64,000 bases of DNA from Mycobacterium gordonae. Its GTDB lineage: Bacteria; Actinomycetota; Actinomycetes; Mycobacteriales; Mycobacteriaceae. Position numbers and translations under genes: made by a program. Under the pieces are notes generated by a model that saw nothing but the letters and a program-made list of their open reading frames with translations, searched no databases and was not told the origin of the DNA. This document shows, one piece after another, positions 17,140-25,798 of the stretch. The stretch's first letter is position 1. Each line of letters starts with the position of its first letter. Location of the stretch: contig NZ_LKTM01000350.1 of the NCBI RefSeq assembly GCF_001417955.2, positions 62,001 through 126,000 of the forward strand. Direction: 5' to 3'.

Positions 17140-18138
17140 ATGCTCTTGGAGTTTGATGCCGATCAGCGGCTGTGGCAGGACACGGTGCGCGACGTCGTCA
17201 CCAAGCAATGTCCTCCGTCTCTGGTGCGGAGCGTCGCTGAGGACGGTGCCGACACCGAGCCGCTGTGGAAGCTCTACCGCCAGCTCGGCTGGACCGAACT
17301 GAACGATCCGGCCGGCGCGGTGGAACTGGCGATCGTGCTCGAGGAACTCGGCCACGCCACGGACCCCACCCCGTTCCTGGCGACCATGAGCCAGTTCGCT
17401 CCGCTGGCGGGTGAGCAGTTCGATCCGAACCAGTCCGGCACCGCCGTGTACGGCGGAGTCTCCGCGCGCCGCAACGCCGAAGGCTGGTTGCTCGACGGCA
17501 CCGCCCGTCATGTGCTCGACGGTGACCGGGCGGAGCGCGTCGCGGTGGTCACCGAAGCTGGGGTGTTCCTCACCGATGCCGGCCAGTTGTCCGCCCGGCG
17601 GGAATCCGTGTTCGACCCCGTGCTGCACGTGGCCGATCTGTCGTTTGACGACGTTCGGGTGCCCGACAGCGACCGGGTGAACGTAGACCGCGAGCGAGCG
17701 CACCACATCGCTCTGACCGGTATGGCCCTCACCATGGTCGGCGCCTGCCAGCGCATCCTGGATCTGGTCCTCGAACACGTCCGCAGCCGGCACCAATTCG
17801 GCGTTCCCATCGGATCTTTCCAAGCCGTCCAGCACAAGGCGGCCGACATGCACGTCGCCGTGCAGCGAGCCAGGGCACTGGCCTACTTCGCCGCGCTGAC
17901 CATCTCCGTCGACGATCCGCGACGACGGCTGGCCGCGGCCATGGCCAAGGCATCGGCAGGGGAGTGCCAGTCGCTGGTTTTCCGGCATGGGCTACAGCTG
18001 CACGGGGCGATGGGATTCACCTGGGAGAACGACCTGCAGTTCGCGCTCAAGCGCGCGAAAGCGGGCGAGCTGATGCTCGGAGGCGCGGCCGAACACCGGG
18101 CGCGGATCGCCGAGGAGTACCGTGCAGCTGACTTTTGA
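17140..18138 (+). CDS. acyl-CoA dehydrogenase (FadE), short subunit
   Basis: A 332-residue acyl-CoA dehydrogenase-like chain, shorter than the usual 380-400. It has the C-terminal domain motif RHQFGVPIGSFQAVQH and GAMGFTWENDLQF. It overlaps the next FadE by 17 bases. Adjacent, unlike FadE pairs in mycobacteria form alpha2-beta2 dehydrogenases in steroid side-chain and ring degradation (ChsE-type), and this pair fits that pattern. The start ATG is 31 bp from a perfect operator-like palindrome and has GGGAGG upstream. Confidence 0.88.
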   Translation: MLLEFDADQRLWQDTVRDVVTKQCPPSLVRSVAEDGADTEPLWKLYRQLGWTELNDPAGAVELAIVLEELGHATDPTPFLATMSQFAPLAGEQFDPNQSGTAVYGGVSARRNAEGWLLDGTARHVLDGDRAERVAVVTEAGVFLTDAGQLSARRESVFDPVLHVADLSFDDVRVPDSDRVNVDRERAHHIALTGMALTMVGACQRILDLVLEHVRSRHQFGVPIGSFQAVQHKAADMHVAVQRARALAYFAALTISVDDPRRRLAAAMAKASAGECQSLVFRHGLQLHGAMGFTWENDLQFALKRAKAGELMLGGAAEHRARIAEEYRAADF

Positions 18139-19297
18139 CAGCGACGTCGAGGAGTTCCGCGCGGAGTTTGCCGCGTTCCTGGACGAAAACCTGCCTGCCG
18201 CAAGCGAAACCGTGGAACGGCCCCGCTCGGTGTCGCACATGCCGGGCTGGGCCCGTCGTTGGCAGCGGCTGTTGTTCGACAACGGCTGGCTGTTGCCGAC
18301 CCAGCCCCCGGAGTTCGGCGGGCGCAATGCGACGGTGTTGCAGCAGTACGTCTATCTCGAGGAGCTGTGCCGCCGCCGGATCTACCACAGCCTCAATCCG
18401 CAGGGTGTCAATATCGTTGCGGCTTCCCTGATCTCGTTCGGTAGCGAGGAGCAGAAACATCGCTGGGCGGTGCCGATTCTGCGTGCTGAGATCACCGCGT
18501 CGCTGGGCATGAGCGAGCCGAGTGCCGGTTCCGACCTGGCGTCGTTGCGTACCCGGGCAGTGCGGGACGGGGATCACTTCGTCGTCAACGGGCAGAAGGT
18601 GTGGACGTCCGGCGCCCACGACGCCGACGTGTTGTTGACGTTCGTGCGGACCGATGCCGACGCGCCAAAACACAAGGGCATCAGCGCATTGCTGATTCCC
18701 ACCGACACCGAGGGCGTGGTGCGCCGCCCCTTCGCGTCGATCTGCGCCCACGACGACCTGGACTTCAACGAGGTGTTCTTCACCGACGCGAAAGTGCCGG
18801 CGGAGAACCTGGTGGGCGAGCTCAACCAGGGCTGGCGGGTGGCCAACGGCTCACTGGGGCACGAGCGCACCATGATGTGGCTGGGATTCGCCGACCGCAT
18901 GGACAACATGCTCGCCGATTTCCGTCCGGCCACTGACCTCGACCGCGACCAGTACGCCAGCACCATCATGGACAAACAAGCCCTGCGTCTGCTGGGTTCG
19001 GTGGCGCTGGCCCGGGCCTCCCGCGGCGAGGACGACACCTCGGCGATCTCGGTGCTGAAACTGCTTGGCTCCGAGGCTGAGCTGCGCATCAGCGAACATG
19101 CGCTGGAGGCCGCCGGTGGTGACGGGCTCGTGCACCCGGGGCTCACCGGACCGTATGCGCCGATGAACCTCGACCACTACTTCGCCAGCTGGTTCGAGCG
19201 CTACGCGCGAAGCTTCTCCGGCACCATCGCCGGGGGCACGTCGGAAATCCAGCGCAACATCATCGCCCAGCGCATCCTCGGCCTGCCACGGGGCTGA
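18122..19297 (+). CDS. acyl-CoA dehydrogenase (FadE), long subunit
   Basis: A 391-residue acyl-CoA dehydrogenase with the FAD/substrate motif SLGMSEPSAGSDLASL, GQKVWTSGAHDAD and the C-terminal GTIAGGTSEIQRNIIAQRILG. It starts at GTG 18122 within the end of the short subunit gene, which indicates coupled translation and a heteromeric enzyme. It should introduce the alpha-beta double bond of a CoA thioester. A strong hairpin follows the stop codon and probably ends the transcript. Confidence 0.92.
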   Translation: MQLTFDSDVEEFRAEFAAFLDENLPAASETVERPRSVSHMPGWARRWQRLLFDNGWLLPTQPPEFGGRNATVLQQYVYLEELCRRRIYHSLNPQGVNIVAASLISFGSEEQKHRWAVPILRAEITASLGMSEPSAGSDLASLRTRAVRDGDHFVVNGQKVWTSGAHDADVLLTFVRTDADAPKHKGISALLIPTDTEGVVRRPFASICAHDDLDFNEVFFTDAKVPAENLVGELNQGWRVANGSLGHERTMMWLGFADRMDNMLADFRPATDLDRDQYASTIMDKQALRLLGSVALARASRGEDDTSAISVLKLLGSEAELRISEHALEAAGGDGLVHPGLTGPYAPMNLDHYFASWFERYARSFSGTIAGGTSEIQRNIIAQRILGLPRG

Positions 19298-19305
19298 GTT
19301 CCCCT

Positions 19306-19367
19306 CGCGAGCAGACACAAAATCGCACAATCGCAAGCGATTTAGTGCGAGTTTGTGTCTGCTCGCG
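19306..19367. terminator. long bidirectional hairpin between convergent genes
   Basis: The arms GCGAGCAGACACAAA (from 19307) and TTTGTGTCTGCTCGC (to 19366) pair perfectly, and the inner part (TCGCAC, TCGC / GCGA, GTGCGA) pairs again. It sits exactly between the convergent ends of the FadE pair and the P450 at 19368. No long T-run follows, as is usual in mycobacteria. Confidence 0.7.
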
Positions 19368-20729
19368 CTAGGAAATCTCCGCGGATTCCTTGCGCTCGGT
19401 GATCGGACGAGCGAGTTCCTGCTCGTCGCAAATGCGTTGTAGCTTCTCGAGAGTCTCATCCAGGCCGGCGCCGACGCGGGGGCCGGGCGTGAAAGTGGCC
19501 GGCAGCTTGCGCATGCCCTGGATCACGCCGATCGTCTCGTAGTGCACGGTGTTGGCCAGGTGACAGCGGTAGTCGGGCATCCGGTCGAGCACCGCGTTGA
19601 GCATCGACTTGAACACCGTACGCGCCACATTCGAGCCGATGCAGCGGTGCATACCGATGCCGAAGCTGAAGTGCCGGTTGCCCTTACGGTCCAAGAGCAC
19701 GTCATCGGGATCGTGGAACACAGCGGGGTCGCGGTTGGCCATGGCCCACGAGATCCACAGCCGCTCACCCTCTTTGAACTGCGTGCCGTCGAGTTCGGTG
19801 TCCTCGGAGAAAGTGCGACCGTCTCCGGGTGCCGGCGTGAAGTAGCGCAGGAACTCTTCGGTCGCAGGGTCCAGAAGTGTGTCGCGCTCGCGCCGAAGCC
19901 GTTCCCGCTGATCGGGATTGTCCGACAGCCATTCCAGCGAATGCGCCGTCAGCGCTGTGGTGGTGTCGAAGCCGCCGCCGATGATCAGGCCGAGGTTGCC
20001 GAGGATCTCGAGATCGGGAGCCGGCTCACCGTCGATCCGCATCTGCAACAACGCATTAACCAGGCCGGGACGCGGGTTCTCCCGAATCTCGATCATGTTG
20101 TTGACCATGTCCAGGCCCATCTGGCGGTGCATCTCGGTGACCCGTTCGATGTCCGGTGAGTGCTCCGGTGTGTAGACCGCGGCATGGACCGGCTCGCTGT
20201 ACAGGTTCCACTTCGCCAGCGGGATGCCCAGCATCGCCAGAGTCAGCACGGCCGGAACGACATTGGCCAGGTCGTCCACGAAATCGATCCGGCCGGTCTC
20301 GATCGCCTCGTCGAGGCAGGCGCGGGTCACGTCGTCGATGAATGGCTCCCAGCGCTTGACGGCCGCGGGTGACAGGTACGGGTTGAGCACGGTGCGATAG
20401 ATGCGGTGCTCGGGGTCGTCCATCTCCAGGATGCCGCCGCGCACGACGCTGACCCGGCGGGCGGTCGGGATCGAAATGCCCTTGTAGCCCCGACGTTCGC
20501 CACGGATATCGTGGTCGTTGGACACGGCGGGACAACGGGCCAGCTCGAAAACCTCGTGGCTGCCCGCGGCGACCCAGTGCCCGCCGTAGGTGTCGGTCCA
20601 CGCCATCGGGCACCTGGCGTGCATCTCCTCGGTGATCGTCTTGAACTGCGAGCGGTACTCCGCGGAGTGGCGGTCGAAGTGGTAGCTGTGCCTCTTCCGG
20701 TCGTCGGCCACGACATCATCGACGCTCAA
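19368..20729 (-). CDS. cytochrome P450
   Basis: A P450 of about 453 residues with the I-helix IGGGFDTTTA, the K-helix EEFLRYFTP and the haem motif FGIGMHRCIG with its Cys. It is more distant from the other three P450s here. TTG 20729 is chosen because AAGGGAG lies eight bases upstream; a TTG at 20753 overlapping the ferredoxin stop (TTGA) is the alternative. It is the third gene of the SDR, ferredoxin, P450 operon, so it probably uses the ferredoxin at 20750. The C terminus is extended by about 30 charged residues. Confidence 0.9.
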   Translation of the reverse strand: MSVDDVVADDRKRHSYHFDRHSAEYRSQFKTITEEMHARCPMAWTDTYGGHWVAAGSHEVFELARCPAVSNDHDIRGERRGYKGISIPTARRVSVVRGGILEMDDPEHRIYRTVLNPYLSPAAVKRWEPFIDDVTRACLDEAIETGRIDFVDDLANVVPAVLTLAMLGIPLAKWNLYSEPVHAAVYTPEHSPDIERVTEMHRQMGLDMVNNMIEIRENPRPGLVNALLQMRIDGEPAPDLEILGNLGLIIGGGFDTTTALTAHSLEWLSDNPDQRERLRRERDTLLDPATEEFLRYFTPAPGDGRTFSEDTELDGTQFKEGERLWISWAMANRDPAVFHDPDDVLLDRKGNRHFSFGIGMHRCIGSNVARTVFKSMLNAVLDRMPDYRCHLANTVHYETIGVIQGMRKLPATFTPGPRVGAGLDETLEKLQRICDEQELARPITERKESAEIS

Positions 20730-20749
20730 TGCGTTGTCTCCCTTGGTGT

Positions 20750-20944
20750 TCAATCGCGCAGAATGATGGCCTGCTCGGGGCAGGACTGCGCGGCCTCGCG
20801 GACCTGATCGACCTGATCCTCCGGCACCACCTCGTTGACCGCCGACGAACTACCGTCAATGTCGCTGAGCTGGAAGGAATCCGGTGCGATCATGGCGCAC
20901 AGGGTATGGCCCTGGCAGCGTTCCGGATCAACCCAGACCTTCAC
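20750..20944 (-). CDS. [3Fe-4S] ferredoxin, CxxHxxC type
   Basis: A 64-residue ferredoxin with Cys10, Cys16 and Cys55-Pro56. The variable position is His13 (CQGHTLC), as in the ferredoxin at 1605. It lies between an SDR and a P450 on the same strand and is the likely electron donor to that P450. ATG 20944 gives the conserved MKVWVD start. Confidence 0.92.
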   Translation of the reverse strand: MKVWVDPERCQGHTLCAMIAPDSFQLSDIDGSSSAVNEVVPEDQVDQVREAAQSCPEQAIILRD

Positions 20945-20958
20945 GAAACCTCCCTCGC

Positions 20959-21666
20959 TCAGGTGTTCCGACCGCCGTTGACACCCAGTATCTGACCGGT
21001 GATGTAACTGGCCTCATCCGAAGACAGGAAGGCACACGCCGCGGCGATGTCCGCGGGCTTGCCGATGCGGCGCACCGGTGTGCGGGCGATGTTCTGTTCG
21101 ACATCACCCAGGAACCCCTGGTTCTCGGCATTGCGCAACATCGGGGTGTCGATGAAGCCAGGGGGCACGGCGTTGACCGTGATGCCGCTCGGCCCGTACT
21201 CGAGCGCCAGGGACTTCGTCAGTCCGTTGACGGCGGACTTGGCGGCCACGTAGTGCGACATGTACGGAACGCCGGAATGCGTGCTCGACGAGGAGATGTT
21301 GACGATGCGTCCCCAACCCGCGTCCAACATGTCGGGCAACACCGCCTGGATCATGTGGAACACGCCGTGCAGGTTGACGTCGATCACCCGCTGCCAATCC
21401 TCGAACGTGATGTTGGTGAACCGCTTGAAGCCGTCCAGTCCTGCCGCGTTGACCAGAATCGTGACGGGTCCCAGGCGCTCCCGGATTGCCGACAGCGCCG
21501 CGTCGATCTGCGAGCGGTCGGTGACATCCGCGGTGTAGCAGAGGTCGTCATCGGACGGCTTGAGGTCTATGGTCGCGACTGCGCGCCCGTCCGCCTGGAG
21601 GCGTTGCGCAACCGCCAGGCCGATGCCGGACCCGCCTCCGGTAACCACCGCAGTTCTCACGGTCAC
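20959..21666 (-). CDS. short-chain dehydrogenase/reductase (SDR)
   Basis: A 235-residue classical SDR with the cofactor motif TGGGSGIG, NAAG, the active-site Ser in SSSS and YVAAK (Tyr-x3-Lys). It ends with a typical GQILGVNGG segment. It probably oxidises an alcohol formed by the P450 in the same operon. GTG 21666 is used, with GTG 21660 possible. A GAGAAT-type palindrome lies 58 bp upstream (21724-21738). Confidence 0.9.
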   Translation of the reverse strand: MTVRTAVVTGGGSGIGLAVAQRLQADGRAVATIDLKPSDDDLCYTADVTDRSQIDAALSAIRERLGPVTILVNAAGLDGFKRFTNITFEDWQRVIDVNLHGVFHMIQAVLPDMLDAGWGRIVNISSSSTHSGVPYMSHYVAAKSAVNGLTKSLALEYGPSGITVNAVPPGFIDTPMLRNAENQGFLGDVEQNIARTPVRRIGKPADIAAACAFLSSDEASYITGQILGVNGGRNT

Positions 21667-21723
21667 CGACTCCGAGTCGTCACGTTGTCGATCTCATACA
21701 CAAAGAATCTCCCTCGCAATTAT

Positions 21724-21738
21724 GAGAATCGTACTCTC
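21724..21738. promoter_or_regulatory. operator-like palindrome, copy 4 (GAGAATCGTACTCTC)
   Basis: One mismatch to GAGAAT-N3-ATTCTC, upstream of the SDR-ferredoxin-P450 operon. Confidence 0.6.
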
Positions 21739-21899
21739 AGTCTGAAGCGGCCCGCAAGAGAGGCGAGAAACCGCCCTGGACGTGCGGCAAGCTGCCAGGA
21801 CGGGAGGTCGCTGAGCGGTCGCTCAGCCCGTGACCTGGGTAATCAGGGGTGAGAACTCGCTTGTCTTCTCACGTCCCGAATGTAAGATTCGCCGGAGAT

Positions 21900-21914
21900 G
21901 AGAATGAAATTATC
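21900..21914. promoter_or_regulatory. operator-like palindrome, copy 5 (GAGAATGAAATTATC)
   Basis: One mismatch to GAGAAT-N3-ATTCTC, 33 bp upstream of the aldehyde dehydrogenase ATG at 21948. A further inverted GAAT-N5-ATTC (21879-21891) lies next to it. Confidence 0.6.
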
Positions 21915-21947
21915 GTGACGGCCACCACACCAAGCGCGAGAGGCCCT

Positions 21948-23483
21948 ATGTCAGTGCAGGACGCGGCCGCGACCCAGGACGCTCACGTGGGCGATCAACC
22001 GACCCGGGACGGCGCTGAGTCCGGCGACGGGCCGAGCCGCAGATTGCTGATCGACGGTCGACTGGTGCCAACGGAGCAGACGTTTCCCACCATCAATCCC
22101 GCCACCGGCGAAGTGCTGGGATATGCGCCCGACGCCGGCGTCGAGGAGGCTGAACAGGCCATCGCGGCGGCCCGGCGCGCCTTCGACACCACCTCTTGGT
22201 CCACCGATGTCGAGTTCCGCATCCGCTGTCTGGATCAGCTGCATCAGGCGCTGCTCGAACATGCCGACGAATTGCGTGAACTGACGATCGCCGAGGTTGG
22301 CGCCACCCGCGCGCTGACCCACGGCGCGCAGCTCGACGAGCCGATCGGCATCGTCCGGTTTTACGCCGACCTGTTGCGCACCTATGAGTTCTCCGAAGAC
22401 CTCGGGGAGAAAGAGTCGCGCGGCATGCGCCACCACCGCTGGGTGGAGAAGGAAGCCGCGGGGGTGGTCGCGGCGATCATCGCCTACAACTACCCGAACC
22501 AGCTCGCGCTCGCCAAGCTGCCGCCTGCGCTCGCCGCCGGCTGCACCGTCGTACTCAAGGGAGCGCCGGACACGCCGCTGGTCACGCTGGCCCTCGGTGA
22601 GCTGATCGCCAACCACACCGACATCCCGCCCGGCGTGGTCAACGTGCTGAGTTCTTCGGATCCCGCGGTGGGCGAAGCGCTGACCACCAGTCCCGACGTC
22701 GACGTGGTGACCTTCACCGGATCCACGGCGGTCGGGCGCAAGATCATGGCCGCGGCCAGCAACACCGTCAAGCGCGTCTTCCTGGAGCTGGGCGGCAAGT
22801 CCGCGGTGATCATGCTCGACGACGCCGACTTCGCCGGTGCGGCCATGTTCGCCGCGTTCAGCATGGTCACGCATGCCGGCCAGGGCTGCGCGCTCACCTC
22901 GCGGCTGCTGGTGTCGAGGAAGCACCATGACGAGATCGTCGACCTGATCGCGCAGAACTTCGCCAAGGTTCGCCACGGCGACCCGGGCGATCCGAAAACC
23001 TATATGGGACCGCTGATCAACGAGCGCCAGCGCGACAAGGTCGACGGCATGGTCCAGCGGGCCGTCGCCGCGGGTGCCACGCTGGTCACCGGCGGCAAGC
23101 GATTGGATCCCGGTTTCTTCTACGCGCCGACCCTGCTCACCAACGTCGACCCGGACAGCGAGATCGCACAGGACGAGGTGTTCGGACCGGTGCTGGCAGT
23201 GATCGCCTTCGACGACGACGACGATGCGGTGCGCATCGCCAACAACTCGATCTACGGGCTGGCCGGTGCGGTCTTCAGTCGCGACCAGGAACGTGCCCTG
23301 TCGGTCGCGCGCCGGATCCGTGCCGGATCGTTTTCGGTCAACGGCGGCAACTACTTCGGCGCGGACAGCCCGTTCGGCGGCTTCAAACAGTCCGGCGTCG
23401 GCCGGGAGATGGGGGTTGCCGGGCTCGAGGAGTTCTTGGAGGGCAAGACATTCGCAGTGCCGGCCGGGGGAGGTAAGGCGTGA
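21948..23483 (+). CDS. aldehyde dehydrogenase family protein
   Basis: A 511-residue NAD(P)-dependent aldehyde dehydrogenase. It has the cofactor-binding FTGSTAVGRKI, the catalytic Glu in LELGGKS and the catalytic Cys in GQGCAL. It should oxidise an aldehyde to an acid for later CoA activation. ATG 21948 is preferred because the palindrome at 21900 lies upstream of it; the frame is open to 21849, and GTG 21915 is another candidate. Its stop overlaps the CoA-transferase start (GTGA), giving a two-gene operon. Confidence 0.92.
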   Translation: MSVQDAAATQDAHVGDQPTRDGAESGDGPSRRLLIDGRLVPTEQTFPTINPATGEVLGYAPDAGVEEAEQAIAAARRAFDTTSWSTDVEFRIRCLDQLHQALLEHADELRELTIAEVGATRALTHGAQLDEPIGIVRFYADLLRTYEFSEDLGEKESRGMRHHRWVEKEAAGVVAAIIAYNYPNQLALAKLPPALAAGCTVVLKGAPDTPLVTLALGELIANHTDIPPGVVNVLSSSDPAVGEALTTSPDVDVVTFTGSTAVGRKIMAAASNTVKRVFLELGGKSAVIMLDDADFAGAAMFAAFSMVTHAGQGCALTSRLLVSRKHHDEIVDLIAQNFAKVRHGDPGDPKTYMGPLINERQRDKVDGMVQRAVAAGATLVTGGKRLDPGFFYAPTLLTNVDPDSEIAQDEVFGPVLAVIAFDDDDDAVRIANNSIYGLAGAVFSRDQERALSVARRIRAGSFSVNGGNYFGADSPFGGFKQSGVGREMGVAGLEEFLEGKTFAVPAGGGKA

Positions 23484-24685
23484 GACCGCTCGAGGGCATC
23501 CGCGTTCTGGAAGTTGCCATGTACGGGTTCGTACCGTCGGCGGGTGCGGTGCTGCGCGAATGGGGAGCCGACGTCATCAAGGTCGAGCACGCGGTGACCG
23601 GTGACCCGCAGCGCGGACTGCGCCAGACCGGCATGTTGCGCGTCGAGGGGGACCCCAACCCCAATATCGAGCACGCCAACCGCGGCAAGCGCAGCATCGG
23701 CCTGGACATGTCGGTGCCCGAAGGCAGGGAGGTGCTCTACGAACTCGCCCTTCGTGCAGATGTTTTCCTGACCAGCTTCCTGCCGGACCATCGGCAGAAG
23801 TTCGGTATCGATGTCGACAACATAAGAGCGGTCAACCCGAACATCGTCTACGCTCGCGGGAGCGCGCTCGGGCCACGCGGCAGTGAAGCCACCAAGGGTG
23901 GCTACGACATGACCGCCTTCTGGTGTCGAGCCGGAACCGCGGCCACCATCACCCCGATGGGTTATGAGGGCATGATCAATCCGCCCGGTCCGGCATATGG
24001 CGACACCATCTCCGGCACCAACCTGGCCGGCGGTATCGCCGCGGCCCTGCTCAAACGTGAACGCACCGGGGAGCCCTCGGTCGTCGACGTCTCGCTGCTC
24101 GGCAGCGGGCTCTGGGCGCTGGGCCACACGGTGGCGCTCACCAGACACCTGGGTCAGCTGATGCAGGCGCCGCCGCCGGGCATTCACGGTTCGCCGGTCA
24201 ATCCTCTGGTGGGGGTGTACCCCACGTCCGACGGACGCTACATCTCCTTGGTGATGATGCAGCCCGGCAAGTTCTGGGCCGATGTGTGCCGGCACATCGA
24301 CCGTCCGGAACTGATCGACGACCCGCGGTTTGCGAACGGCGAGACGATCGCCGCCAATACGGCAGATGCGGTGGAGATCTTGACCAAAGTCTTCGCAACC
24401 CGCACTCTTTCCGAGTGGAGCGAACGCTTTGCGACGCTCGCGGGACCTTGGGCGCCGGTGCAGGACACCCTGCAAGCGGCCGACGACGCGCAGATCCGGG
24501 CGAACGAATACATGGTGCGCGCAGGCGAACTCGAACTTGTCGCCAACCCGGTGCAATTCGATGTCGCCGCGCCGCAGACCGGCCCCGCTCCCGGTTTCGC
24601 CGAGCAGACCGACGAGATCCTGCTGGAATTGGGACTGGACTGGGACCGCATCATCGAACTCAAGACCGCCGGCGCGGTCACCTAG
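23480..24685 (+). CDS. family III (CaiB/BaiF) CoA transferase
   Basis: A 401-residue family III CoA transferase. The N terminus RVLEVAMYGFVPSAGAVLREWGADVIKVE is typical, and the acidic residue in KGGYDMTAFW is at the expected active-site position. It moves CoA to a carboxylic acid, which fits with the aldehyde dehydrogenase immediately upstream making the acid. GTG start overlaps the preceding stop (GTGA). An acyl-CoA racemase role is a less likely alternative. Confidence 0.9.
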   Translation: MRPLEGIRVLEVAMYGFVPSAGAVLREWGADVIKVEHAVTGDPQRGLRQTGMLRVEGDPNPNIEHANRGKRSIGLDMSVPEGREVLYELALRADVFLTSFLPDHRQKFGIDVDNIRAVNPNIVYARGSALGPRGSEATKGGYDMTAFWCRAGTAATITPMGYEGMINPPGPAYGDTISGTNLAGGIAAALLKRERTGEPSVVDVSLLGSGLWALGHTVALTRHLGQLMQAPPPGIHGSPVNPLVGVYPTSDGRYISLVMMQPGKFWADVCRHIDRPELIDDPRFANGETIAANTADAVEILTKVFATRTLSEWSERFATLAGPWAPVQDTLQAADDAQIRANEYMVRAGELELVANPVQFDVAAPQTGPAPGFAEQTDEILLELGLDWDRIIELKTAGAVT

Positions 24686-24962
24686 GACATGAGGTGGCAA
24701 CGGTGTGCGCGCAGATAACGGTTGTGCGATTTCGGTTCCCACGGGACGCGGCATGAGTCATAATCGCCGAACGCTTCCAGGGTTGGCGCGCGGGCAGCTG
24801 ACCTGGTCTGGAAACGGCAGCTCACGCAACCGAATGGAGAAACCGGCGTGAGATTGATAGCGCGTGTTGAGGGCGTCGGAAAGCCGCAGTCGCAGCCGAT
24901 GATGGCGCTGGCGGCCCGAATGCTCCACGCGCACAACACGATCCGGAGAGGATCTCATACCG
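24686..24962. other. intergenic region before the mce operon
   Basis: 277 bases with no supported gene. It should hold the promoter of yrbEA-mceF. I found neither the GAGAAT palindrome nor a KstR-like AACnnGTT site here. A GGAGAGGAT ribosome site lies near the yrbEA start. Confidence 0.5.
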
Positions 24963-25769
24963 ATGGCGAGTAAGGGAGCGGAGCGTTGGACCCCGGGCAT
25001 CGTGCTGGGTCGTGGTTCCAAACCCATGGAGGCCGTCGGTGCCCTGTTCGCGATGTCGGCCGATGCCATCAAGTTCGCGTTCCGCCGGCCCGTCCAGTGG
25101 CGTGAATTTCTGGAGCAGTCGTGGTTCGTCGCCCGCGTCGCGCTGGCGCCAACGTTGTTGGTGGCCATCCCGTTCACGGTCCTGGTCAGCTTCACCTTGA
25201 ACATTCTGTTGCGCGAACTCGGCGCCGCCGACCTCTCGGGTGCGGGTGCCGCATTCGGTGCGGTCACGCAGGTCGGGCCACTTGTGACGGTGTTGATCGT
25301 GGCCGGTGCCGGGGCCACGGCGATGTGCGCCGACCTGGGATCCCGAACGATCCGCGAGGAGATCGACGCGATGGAAGTCTTGGGGATCAACCCGATTCAG
25401 CGGTTGGTGACGCCCCGGATGCTGGCCTCCGGTCTGGTGGCGCTGCTGCTGAACAGCCTGGTCGTGATCATCGGAATTCTTGGCGGCTACATCTTTTCGG
25501 TGTTCGTTCAGGACGTGAACCCGGGCGCGTTCGCCGCCGGCATCACCCTGCTGACCGGCGTGCCCGAGGTGATCATCTCGTGTGTCAAGGCAGCGCTTTT
25601 CGGTCTGATCGCCGGGTTGGTGGCCTGCTACCGCGGCCTGACGATCACCGGCGGTGGAGCCAAGGCCGTCGGCAACGCGGTCAACGAGACGGTGGTGTAC
25701 GCGTTCATGTCGCTGTTCGTGGTCAATGTCGTCGTCACGGCTATCGGCATCCGGATGTCGGCGAAGTAG
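24963..25769 (+). CDS. yrbEA: YrbE-type MlaE-family permease, first subunit
   Basis: A 268-residue integral membrane protein of the MlaE/YrbE family, with about five to six hydrophobic segments and the conserved cytoplasmic loop EEIDAMEVLGINP. It is one half of the inner-membrane channel of an Mce lipid importer. It begins the eight-gene operon yrbEA-yrbEB-mceA-F. The ATPase (MceG/MkL) is encoded elsewhere in mycobacteria and is absent here. The Mce paralogue number cannot be given from the sequence alone. Confidence 0.95.
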   Translation: MASKGAERWTPGIVLGRGSKPMEAVGALFAMSADAIKFAFRRPVQWREFLEQSWFVARVALAPTLLVAIPFTVLVSFTLNILLRELGAADLSGAGAAFGAVTQVGPLVTVLIVAGAGATAMCADLGSRTIREEIDAMEVLGINPIQRLVTPRMLASGLVALLLNSLVVIIGILGGYIFSVFVQDVNPGAFAAGITLLTGVPEVIISCVKAALFGLIAGLVACYRGLTITGGGAKAVGNAVNETVVYAFMSLFVVNVVVTAIGIRMSAK

Positions 25770-25798
25770 CGCATGAGAAGGAGGTGTAAGCACTCACC

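Noticed and set aside
16528-17988. Long minus-strand frame extending the SnoaL-like gene upstream
   Set aside because: The upstream part crosses the operator-like palindrome and the FadE coding sequence; the SnoaL fold begins at ATG 17028.
24686-24962. KstR-type operator before the mce operon
   Set aside because: I looked for AACnnGTT-like inverted repeats and found none convincing, so a link to the known cholesterol regulon is not supported.
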